Below are positions 57,687 through 64,000 of a stretch of DNA of 64,000 nucleotides, one piece after another. Origin of the DNA: Cereibacter_A sp052244495 (lineage in GTDB: Bacteria > Pseudomonadota > Alphaproteobacteria > Rhodobacterales > Rhodobacteraceae); NCBI GenBank assembly GCA_052244495.1, contig JBQPXH010000004.1; one strand, written 5' to 3'. The notes beneath the pieces were generated by a model, which saw only the letters and a list, made by a program, of their open reading frames with translations, was not told the origin of the DNA and made no database searches. The position numbers and the translations under genes are program-made. Every line of letters begins with the position of its first letter. Position 1 is the first letter of the stretch.

Positions 57687-58868
57687 ATGCAGATCCTGAG
57701 CCAATCCCCCCACGACCGGAGCTTCCTCCGCGACCCCTATCGCTTCTATCGGAAGGCGAGGGCCGCGGGGCCGTTCTTCCATTGGGCGGAACTCGGCCTC
57801 GTCTGCACCATGTCACATGCGGCCACCAGCGCCATCCTGCGCGACCGTCGCTTCGGCCGCGAGATCCCGCCAACGAGGCGCGAGCCGATGCCCGAACACC
57901 TCGCCGCCTTCGCGGCTGTCGAGGAGCATTCGATGCTCGAACTCGAACCGCCGCGCCACACGCGCCTGCGCAACCTGGTGCTCCGGGCCTTCACCACGCG
58001 CCGCATCGGCACCCTGCAGCCGGAGATCGCCGCGCTCCCCCATCGCCTGATCGACGATCTGCCGGAAGGGCCATTCGATCTGCTGCCCGCTTTCAGCCAG
58101 CGCCTGCCGATCACCCTGATCGCCCGGGTGATCGGCATTCCGGACGCGCTGGCACCCGAGGTGCTGCGCTGGTCCTCTGCCATGGTGGCGATGTATCAGG
58201 CAGGCCGCAGCCGCGAGATCGAGGAGCGCGCCGCCGCGGCCGCCGCCGTCTTCGCCGAATTCCTGCGCCTCTACATCGACGCGCGCCGCAGTCGGCCCGC
58301 GGATGACCTGCTGACGCATCTGATCGCCGCCGAGGCGGACGGGCAGCAACTCTCGACGGACGAGATCGTCTCGACCTGCATCCTGATCCTCAATGCGGGT
58401 CACGAGGCGGCAGTCCACGCCATCGGCAATGCGGTGACGACCCTGCTCCGTCACCGGACGCCACCCGAGGCGCTGTCGGCTGCCAATGTCGGCGCTACGG
58501 TCGAGGAACTTCTCCGCTTCGACCCGCCCCTCCATCTCTTCCGCCGCATGGCCTACGCGCCGGTGGAGATCATGGGGCATTCCTTCGCCGAGGGAGACGA
58601 GGTGGCCCTGCTTCTTGCGGCGGCGAACCGCGATCCCGGGCCGTGGCACAAGCCGGACCGATTTCTCTGGAACAGGCCCGAAAAGCCTCATCTCGCCTTC
58701 GGCGCGGGCGTGCACTTCTGCCTCGGCGCCCCGCTTGCCCGGCTCGAACTGACGACGGCCTTGCCGATCCTGTTCTCGCGGCTTCCCGCGCTGCGACTGG
58801 CGAAACCGCCGCGCTGGTCGGACAGCTGGCACTTCCGCGGGCTGGAGGGGCTGATCGTCGAGCGGTAA
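57687..58868 (+). CDS. Cytochrome P450
   Basis: Heme-thiolate monooxygenase of 393 residues, the usual length for a soluble bacterial P450. The heme-binding motif is AFGAGVHFCLG with C345. The ExxR pair is E274 and R277. In the I-helix, the oxygen-activating threonine is replaced by alanine: AGHEA at 237-241. This occurs in some P450s that use peroxide or unusual substrates. No ferredoxin or reductase gene is adjacent. Substrate unknown. The ATG at 57687 follows no strong RBS. Confidence 0.92.
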   Translation: MQILSQSPHDRSFLRDPYRFYRKARAAGPFFHWAELGLVCTMSHAATSAILRDRRFGREIPPTRREPMPEHLAAFAAVEEHSMLELEPPRHTRLRNLVLRAFTTRRIGTLQPEIAALPHRLIDDLPEGPFDLLPAFSQRLPITLIARVIGIPDALAPEVLRWSSAMVAMYQAGRSREIEERAAAAAAVFAEFLRLYIDARRSRPADDLLTHLIAAEADGQQLSTDEIVSTCILILNAGHEAAVHAIGNAVTTLLRHRTPPEALSAANVGATVEELLRFDPPLHLFRRMAYAPVEIMGHSFAEGDEVALLLAAANRDPGPWHKPDRFLWNRPEKPHLAFGAGVHFCLGAPLARLELTTALPILFSRLPALRLAKPPRWSDSWHFRGLEGLIVER

Positions 58869-58879
58869 GACCGGCGCCG

Positions 58880-58931
58880 GCGGGGGCTTCGCGCCCCCGC
58901 ACCCCCGCGGGATATTTGGGCGAGAATGAAG
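58880..58931. repeat. Dispersed repeat family 2, copy 3 (inverted), with hairpin
   Basis: On the plus strand: hairpin GCGGGGGC-TTCGC-GCCCCCGC (58880-58900), then CGCGGGATATTTGGGCGAGA and ATGAA. On the minus strand it begins TTCATTCTCGCCCAAATATC, as the copy at 36431. It lies between the convergent P450 and Lrp genes and could serve as a bidirectional terminator. Confidence 0.75.
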
Positions 58932-58966
58932 GAGGTGCGGCAGGCGCGCGAGGCCGGCTTACAGGT

Positions 58967-59428
58967 TCAGACCGGCAGCACGGTCGTCGCCTTGATCTCC
59001 TCCATCGAGAGCAGGGCCGTCACATTGTAGATACGCACCTCGGATATCAGCGCCTGATAGAAGGTGTCGTAGGCCCGTGCATTGGCGACGCGAACCTTGA
59101 GGATGTAGTCGATGTCCCCAGCCAGCCTGTGCGCCTCGAGCACCTCGGGGCGTTCCCGCAGGGCCTTGAGGAACTTGCGCTGCCACTCCGCCTCGTGCTC
59201 GGACGTGCGGATCAGCACGAAGAAGCAGGCTTCGAGCCCCAGCGCCTCGGGGTCCAGCAGCGAGGTCTGCCGCAGGATCACGCCTGCCTCGCGCATCCGC
59301 CGGATCCGATTCCAGACCGGCGTCTTCGAGGAGCCCACCTTGCGGGCGATCTCGTCCAGCGACTGGCTCGCGTCCGCCTGCAGCTCGACAAGGATTTTCC
59401 TGTCCATCTCGTCCATCCGGACCGCCAT
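58967..59428 (-). CDS. Lrp/AsnC-family transcriptional regulator
   Basis: A 153-residue regulator. Winged helix-turn-helix at about 7-60 (MDRKILVELQADASQSLDEI, SSKTPVWNRIRRM) and a C-terminal RAM ligand-binding domain. It is divergent from the siroheme/sulfite operon with dyads in between, so it probably controls both itself and that operon. The ligand is unknown; an amino acid, perhaps cysteine or methionine, is the usual guess for this family. Start at 59428 or 59416. Confidence 0.92.
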   Translation of the reverse strand: MAVRMDEMDRKILVELQADASQSLDEIARKVGSSKTPVWNRIRRMREAGVILRQTSLLDPEALGLEACFFVLIRTSEHEAEWQRKFLKALRERPEVLEAHRLAGDIDYILKVRVANARAYDTFYQALISEVRIYNVTALLSMEEIKATTVLPV

Positions 59429-59442
59429 CCGCGCAACTCCCC

Positions 59443-59483
59443 GTTCCGTGGAACCTCGTTCCACGATGCGCATCGTATGGAAC
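59443..59483. promoter_or_regulatory. Dyad operator cluster between the Lrp gene and the sulfite operon
   Basis: Two nested dyads with the half-site GTTCC/GGAAC: GTTCCGTGGAAC at 59443-59454, and GTTCCA ... TGGAAC at 59458-59483 around the perfect palindrome CGATGCGCATCG. Position and symmetry fit an Lrp-type autoregulated operator. Confidence 0.7.
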
Positions 59484-59543
59484 AATCTTCCTTATCTGCA
59501 AGCGGATATGGCGAATGACGGGGAAGATGTCCTACATTGCGTG

Positions 59544-60335
59544 ATGAACTCCCAGCGATGGATGGCAAGGATGCTGCAAGCGCTCACCGCCCCCGGACAG
59601 GTCATCTTCGTCGGCGCCGGTCCCGGCTCGGTCGACCACCTGACGATGGGCGCCTGTCGGGCGCTGACGCAGGCCGACGTCGTGATCCACGACCGTCTGG
59701 TCGGGCCGGAGATCCTGGATCTCATCCCGCCTTCGGCTCTTCGGATCGAGGCGGGCAAGGAAGGCTTCGGCCCCTCGGTGCCGCAGGAGACGATCAATGC
59801 GCTGATCGTCGAGCATGCGGCGACGGGGCGGCGCGTCGTACGGCTGAAGTCGGGCGACAGCGGCATTTTCGGCCGGCTGGACGAGGAGATCGAGGCGCTC
59901 GACGCGGCCGGCATCGGCTGGCGCATCGTGCCGGGGCTGACGACGGCGGCCGCCGCGGCCGCGACGATCGGGCAAGGCCTCACGAAGCGCGGGCGCAACG
60001 CCTCGCTCCGCATCCTCACCGGCCACGACATGGCGGGATTCGCCGAGCAGGACTGGCGCGGACTCGCGCGTCCGGGCGAGGTCGCCGCGATCTACATGGG
60101 CAAGAAGTCGGCCCGCTTCATCCAGGGCCGCCTGATGATGCACGGCGCCAGCGCCGATACGCCCGTGACAGTCATCGAGAACGTGAGCCGGTCCGACGAG
60201 CGGATCGTCGCCGGGACGCTCTCGACCCTCTCCGACGCCGTTGCCGGACTCTCCGGCCCGGCTATCGTGCTTTATGGGCTCGCGCCACGCCGCGCTGCGG
60301 CGGCCCTGCCCCTGCTGAAGGAAGCCACCGCATGA
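59544..60335 (+). CDS. cobA: Uroporphyrinogen-III C-methyltransferase (siroheme pathway)
   Basis: S-adenosylmethionine-dependent methyltransferase that makes precorrin-2 for siroheme and cobalamin. The 263-residue product has the SUMT motifs VIFVGAGPGSVDHLT, VRLKSGDSGIFGR and the C-terminal ENVSRSDERIVAG. It lacks the CysG-type dehydrogenase/ferrochelatase half, so those steps must be made by another protein. Several ATGs fit (59508, 59544, 59562, 59571) and none has a clear RBS, so the start is uncertain. First gene of the sulfite-reduction operon. Confidence 0.92.
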   Translation: MNSQRWMARMLQALTAPGQVIFVGAGPGSVDHLTMGACRALTQADVVIHDRLVGPEILDLIPPSALRIEAGKEGFGPSVPQETINALIVEHAATGRRVVRLKSGDSGIFGRLDEEIEALDAAGIGWRIVPGLTTAAAAAATIGQGLTKRGRNASLRILTGHDMAGFAEQDWRGLARPGEVAAIYMGKKSARFIQGRLMMHGASADTPVTVIENVSRSDERIVAGTLSTLSDAVAGLSGPAIVLYGLAPRRAAAALPLLKEATA

Positions 60336-60637
60336 GCCGCCCGTTCATCCCGAAGGTCGTGACCGCCAATGCCCTCCTCGAGGGCGACGTCGTCTATCTC
60401 ACGGCGGACGACCGCTGGACCCGCCATCATCACGAGGCCGAACTGATCGAGGACGAGGCCCACGCCCAACTCCGCCTGCTGCATGCCGCGGCCCGGACGG
60501 CCGAGGTGGTCGGCGCCTATCTCGCAGATGCGAAGGCAGGCCCGGATGGACCGGAGCCGATTCACTTCCGCGAGGTGTTCCGCACGCGCGGTCCCTCGAA
60601 CTATCGCCACGGCAAGCAGGAGGTGGCGGCGCTCTGA
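60332..60637 (+). CDS. DUF2849 protein of the sulfite operon
   Basis: A 101-residue soluble protein with the DUF2849 pattern: TANALLEGDVVYLTADDRWT, then an acidic middle and REVFRTRGPSNYRHGKQE. It overlaps the cobA stop by ATGA. The family is found next to sulfite/nitrite reductases in alphaproteobacteria and its role is unknown. Confidence 0.85.
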   Translation: MSRPFIPKVVTANALLEGDVVYLTADDRWTRHHHEAELIEDEAHAQLRLLHAAARTAEVVGAYLADAKAGPDGPEPIHFREVFRTRGPSNYRHGKQEVAAL

Positions 60638-60662
60638 CGCCGCGCACCGGGAAGGGGCAGCC

Positions 60663-62333
60663 ATGTACAGCTACAACGACTTCGACGAAGCCTTCGTCCG
60701 CACCCGTGTCGCGCAGTTCAGCGAGCAGGTCCGCCGCCGCATCGACGGCTCGCTGACCGAGGACGAGTTCAAGCCGCTGCGCCTGATGAACGGGCTCTAC
60801 CTGCAGCTCCATGCCTACATGCTGCGGGTGGCCATCCCCTACGGCACGCTCGACAGTCGCAAGATGCGCCAGCTTGCCATGATCGCCGAACGCTGGGATC
60901 GCGGCTACGGACATTTCACGACGCGTCAGAACATCCAGTTCAACTGGCCGAAGCTGCCGGACGTGCCCGAGATCCTTTCGGCTCTGGCCGATGTCGAGAT
61001 GCATGCCATCCAGACGTCGGGCAACTGCGTGCGGAACGTGACGGCGGACCATTTTGCCGGTGCCGCCGCCGACGAGATCGAGGATCCTCGCCCGGTGGCC
61101 GAGCTTCTGCGCCAGTGGTCGACCGACCATCCCGAGTTCCAGTTCCTGCCGCGCAAGTTCAAGATCGCCATCACCGGGTCCCCCAACGACCGGGCGGTGA
61201 CGAAGGCGCATGACATCGGCCTGCGCATGGTGCGCGACGACGCCGGCGAGCCGGGCTTCGAGGTGATCGTGGGCGGTGGTCTCGGCCGGACGCCGATGGT
61301 GGGCCGCGTCGTCCGCGACTTCCTGCCGAAGGCGGACCTGCTTCCCTATGTCGAGGCGATCCTCGGCGTCTACAACGAACTCGGGCGCCGGGACAACAAG
61401 TACAAGGCCCGCATCAAGATCCTCGTCCACGAGACGGGGCTCGAGGCGCTGCGCGAGATCATCGAGCAGCGCTTCCTCGAGACGCGCGCCGAGTTCGCCG
61501 GGCAGGACGAGGCGCTGCTGGCCGAGATCGAGAAGGCCTTCGCTCCGCCCGCCTTCCGCAAGGCGCCGACGACTGCGTATGACGACTTCTACCGGGCCGA
61601 CCCGGTCTTCCGCGCCTGGGCCGACACCAATCTCGCCCCGCACCGGAACGGCGACTATGCCATCGTCACGATCAGCCTGAAGGCGCCGGGTGCCACGCCG
61701 GGCGATGCCACGGCCGAGCAGATGCGGGTGATGGCGGACCTCGCCGAGCGCTACGGCCACGACGAGCTGCGCATCAGCCACGAGCAGAACGTGATCCTGC
61801 CGCATGTCCACAAGTCGGACCTGCCGGCGGTCCATGCCGCCCTCGTGCAGGCGGGTCTCGGCGCGGCGAATGTGGGGCTGATCTCGGACATCATCGCCTG
61901 CCCGGGCATGGATTACTGCGCGTTGGCGACCGCCCGCTCGATCCCGGTGGCGCAGGAGATCGCCCTGCGCTTCGAGGAGCTGAAGCTCGAGCATGACGTG
62001 GGGCCGCTGAAGATCAAGATCTCGGGCTGCATCAATGCCTGCGGCCACCACCATGTCGGTCATATCGGGATCCTCGGCCTCGACCGTGCGGGCGTGGAGA
62101 ACTACCAGATCACGCTCGGCGGCGACGGGACCGAGACGGCCACGATCGGCGAGAAGACCGGCCCGGGCTTTGCCTATGACGAGATCGTGCCCGCCATCGA
62201 GCGGATCGTCCGCGCCTATCTCGAGGTCCGGAGCGAAGCTTCCGAGACCTTCCTGCAAACGCTGCGGCGCGTGGGGCCCGCGCCCTTCAAGGCCGCGCTC
62301 TACAATGGGGAAGGCGCCAAGGATGCTGCGTGA
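60663..62333 (+). CDS. cysI: Assimilatory sulfite (nitrite/sulfite family) reductase
   Basis: Siroheme/[4Fe-4S] reductase that makes sulfide from sulfite. The 556-residue product has the two ferredoxin-like repeats (one near HFTTRQNIQFNWPKL, another near LRISHEQNVILPHV). The four cluster cysteines lie in IACPGMDYC and ISGCINACGHHH. Context with cysH favours sulfite over nitrite. It ends 11 bp inside the cysH start. Confidence 0.95.
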   Translation: MYSYNDFDEAFVRTRVAQFSEQVRRRIDGSLTEDEFKPLRLMNGLYLQLHAYMLRVAIPYGTLDSRKMRQLAMIAERWDRGYGHFTTRQNIQFNWPKLPDVPEILSALADVEMHAIQTSGNCVRNVTADHFAGAAADEIEDPRPVAELLRQWSTDHPEFQFLPRKFKIAITGSPNDRAVTKAHDIGLRMVRDDAGEPGFEVIVGGGLGRTPMVGRVVRDFLPKADLLPYVEAILGVYNELGRRDNKYKARIKILVHETGLEALREIIEQRFLETRAEFAGQDEALLAEIEKAFAPPAFRKAPTTAYDDFYRADPVFRAWADTNLAPHRNGDYAIVTISLKAPGATPGDATAEQMRVMADLAERYGHDELRISHEQNVILPHVHKSDLPAVHAALVQAGLGAANVGLISDIIACPGMDYCALATARSIPVAQEIALRFEELKLEHDVGPLKIKISGCINACGHHHVGHIGILGLDRAGVENYQITLGGDGTETATIGEKTGPGFAYDEIVPAIERIVRAYLEVRSEASETFLQTLRRVGPAPFKAALYNGEGAKDAA

Positions 62334-63081
62334 GGTCCCGCAGGGCACGGTGGCCGACCGGGTCGCCGCGCTGAACACCCGCTACAAGCACCACGGCGCG
62401 ACCGCCGTGCTCGAACATGCGCTGAAGGACGCGGACCTGGGCCGGGTTGCCCTGGTTTCGTCCTTCGGGGCCGAGTCGGTGGTGCTTCTGCATCTCGTGT
62501 CGGTCATCGCGCCGGAGACGCCGGTGATCTTCATCGACACGCGGATGCTGTTCCAGGAGACACTCGACTACCAGCGCCAGCTGGCCGATACGCTGCATCT
62601 CTGCGACGTCCGCACGATCCGGGCGACGCAGCCGCGCATTTCCTTCGAGGATCCGGACGGCACGCTGAACCAGTACAACACGGATGCCTGCTGCGCCGTC
62701 CGCAAGGTCGAGCCGCTGGAGCGGGCGCTTCGGCACTTCGACGGCTGGATCACGGGGCGCAAGCGCTACCAGAGCGGCAGCCGGGCCGCGGTCGAGTTCT
62801 TCGAAGCCGAGGACGACAGGCGGATCAAGGTGAACCCGCTCGCCCACTGGGGCCGCGAGGATCTCGAGGAATACATCTCGAACAACAACCTGCCGCGGCA
62901 CCCGCTGGTGGCGAAGGGCTATCCGTCCATCGGTTGCGAGCCCTGCACCTCGCCGGTGGCCGAGGGCGAGGATCCTCGTGCCGGGCGCTGGCGCGGCAGC
63001 GCCAAGACCGAATGCGGCATCCATTTCATCAACGGTCGCGCGGTGCGCGGGCCGGTGACCAAGGAGGAGGACGCAGCATGA
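62323..63081 (+). CDS. cysH: Assimilatory APS reductase (CysH family, iron-sulfur type)
   Basis: Reduces adenylyl-sulfate to sulfite with thioredoxin or glutathione. The 252-residue product has P-loop-like SSFGAESVVL, the paired cluster cysteines C123-C124 (DACCAVRK) and C205-C208 (GCEPC), and the catalytic C231 in KTECGIH. The four cluster cysteines indicate the APS rather than the PAPS type. It overlaps cysI by 11 bp and the DUF934 gene by ATGA. Confidence 0.95.
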   Translation: MLREVPQGTVADRVAALNTRYKHHGATAVLEHALKDADLGRVALVSSFGAESVVLLHLVSVIAPETPVIFIDTRMLFQETLDYQRQLADTLHLCDVRTIRATQPRISFEDPDGTLNQYNTDACCAVRKVEPLERALRHFDGWITGRKRYQSGSRAAVEFFEAEDDRRIKVNPLAHWGREDLEEYISNNNLPRHPLVAKGYPSIGCEPCTSPVAEGEDPRAGRWRGSAKTECGIHFINGRAVRGPVTKEEDAA

Positions 63082-63485
63082 GCGTCATCGTCACCGACAA
63101 GGGCTTCGCGAAGGACGACTGGGCGGGCGAAATCGCCCCTCTCGACGCGCTGCCCGACGGAGCGGAGGCCGTCGATCTGGCCAATACCGACGATCCGGCG
63201 CGGCTCGGCAACCGGCTGGAGCAGCTCGGCCTCATCCGCATCGCCTTTCCCTCCTTCAGCGACGGGCGCGGCTTCACTCTGGCCAAGCGGCTGCGGCGGA
63301 TGGGCTACCAGGGCCGGCTGCGCGCGCACGGTCCGCTGATCGCGGATCAGTACGCCATGGCCCGCCGTTCCGGCTTCGACGAGGTGGAGATCCCCGACGA
63401 TCTGGCCGCCCGCCAGCCCGAGGACCAGTGGCTCTTCCGGGCCGACTGGCAAAACCATGACTATCAGTCGCAGCTTAAAGGCTGA
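63078..63485 (+). CDS. DUF934 protein, possible oxidoreductase partner
   Basis: A 135-residue protein with the DUF934 pattern: LANTDDPARLGNRLEQLGLI, then FSDGRGFTLAKRLRRMGYQG, and ending with the acidic QPEDQWLFRADW. In many genomes it lies beside cysH and cysI; the function is unknown. It overlaps cysH by ATGA. Confidence 0.85.
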   Translation: MSVIVTDKGFAKDDWAGEIAPLDALPDGAEAVDLANTDDPARLGNRLEQLGLIRIAFPSFSDGRGFTLAKRLRRMGYQGRLRAHGPLIADQYAMARRSGFDEVEIPDDLAARQPEDQWLFRADWQNHDYQSQLKG

Positions 63486-63547
63486 TTCCGCCCTTTCTTC
63501 GCCGGGTGCGAAGTTTTACTGAAAGAGCGGACCAAGGGGACCGAGCC

Positions 63548-64000
63548 ATGAACCAGAACGCCGCCATTGTGAAGACCCTGCCCGATGCGCAGACCGTGAC
63601 CACGGTGCAGCATTGGACGGACCGTCTCTTTTCCTTCCGCGTGACCCGTCCGCAGTCGCTGCGGTTCCGCTCGGGCGAGTTCGTGATGATCGGACTGCTC
63701 GACGAGCGCGGCAAGCCGATCATGCGCGCCTATTCCATCGCCTCGCCGAATTGGGACGAAGAGCTCGAGTTCTACTCGATCAAGGTGCCGGACGGACCGC
63801 TGACCTCGCGGCTTCAGCACATCCAGCCGGGCGATCAGATCATCCTGCGGCCGAAGCCCGTGGGGACGCTCGTCCTCGACGCCCTGCTGCCCGGCAAGCG
63901 GATCTGGTTCCTTGCGACCGGGACGGGCATTGCGCCCTTCGCCTCGCTGATGCGCGACCCTGACACCTACGAGCGTTACGAGCAGGTGATCATGATGCAC
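63548..64000 (+). CDS. fpr: Ferredoxin--NADP reductase, cut by the window edge
   Basis: Bacterial-type ferredoxin/flavodoxin-NADP reductase; the first 151 residues are present. FAD-binding R60-A-Y-S63 and the NADP-binding GTGIAP at 125-130 are visible, so the remaining C-terminal part lies beyond the window. It probably feeds electrons to the sulfite reductase, and in Rhodobacter related Fpr enzymes answer oxidative stress. It follows the DUF934 gene by 62 bp. Confidence 0.93.
   Translation, partial: MNQNAAIVKTLPDAQTVTTVQHWTDRLFSFRVTRPQSLRFRSGEFVMIGLLDERGKPIMRAYSIASPNWDEELEFYSIKVPDGPLTSRLQHIQPGDQIILRPKPVGTLVLDALLPGKRIWFLATGTGIAPFASLMRDPDTYERYEQVIMMH

Overview
The window is compact, strongly GC-rich chromosomal DNA from an alphaproteobacterium, most likely a member of the Rhodobacteraceae close to Rhodobacter/Cereibacter. 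The evidence is a set of lineage-typical genes: a class I lysyl-tRNA synthetase, a bacterial phosphatidylcholine synthase with the long CDP-alcohol motif, an RpoH-type sigma factor that looks like the RpoHII class, a DUF1127 protein, a DUF4212/sodium-symporter pair, and the siroheme/DUF2849/sulfite reductase/cysH/DUF934 operon. I see no phage, transposase, integrative element, CRISPR array or rRNA. Almost everything is core metabolism, with one tRNA-Arg(CCG).

Layout. 0-5 kb: an SMR exporter, then ruvC-ruvA-htpX-ruvB on the minus strand with htpX inside the Holliday-junction set, then a DUF1127 gene. 5-13 kb: prmA, msrA, an MFS transporter and priA (minus), then a transaldolase-family gene and DUF484-xerC (plus). 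13-22 kb: pcs, a DMT exporter, ileS followed by a DUF3253 gene and an alkylguanine methyltransferase in overlapping frames, a ycjF/ycjX pair, and truA. 22-32 kb: a tightly packed minus-strand operon that I consider the most interesting part. It reads acs, adenylate kinase, DUF4212, sodium:solute symporter, a cNMP/CBS/nucleotidyltransferase protein, an unknown membrane protein, a lone receiver domain, and a membrane-bound PAS/degenerate-kinase/DEDDh-exonuclease fusion. 32-43 kb: SulP transporter, FMN-binding-fold protein, dacB, a TerB protein, lysS, OsmC, nadD, ettA and several small proteins. 43-54 kb: cold-shock protein, an alpha/beta hydrolase with an Asp at the nucleophile position, choline sulfatase, lipocalin, M3 peptidase, a membrane-anchored MoeB-like protein, dut, coaBC, chaN and rpoH. 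54-64 kb: cobU, a histidine phosphatase, tRNA-Arg, sufT-sufA, tpiA, a cytochrome P450, an Lrp regulator, and the divergent sulfate-assimilation operon that runs off the right edge inside a ferredoxin-NADP reductase gene.

How the genes work together. The acs block couples acetate entry (symporter plus small subunit), activation (Acs) and AMP recycling (adenylate kinase) to what looks like its own signalling set. The last operon makes siroheme precursor, reduces APS and sulfite, and probably supplies electrons through Fpr, under an Lrp-type regulator with a clear dyad operator. BetC can release choline and Pcs can use it for phosphatidylcholine, though they are 30 kb apart. The rpoH gene has a TGATCC-type promoter whose -35 box lies inside the start of divergent cobU.

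Beyond genes, the clearest structure is a roughly 50-bp hairpin repeat present three times, with one stem pair occurring as T-A, G-C and C-G. A second dispersed repeat also occurs three times. A candidate ATTC-N8-GAAT operator sits in front of a DUF2892 gene.
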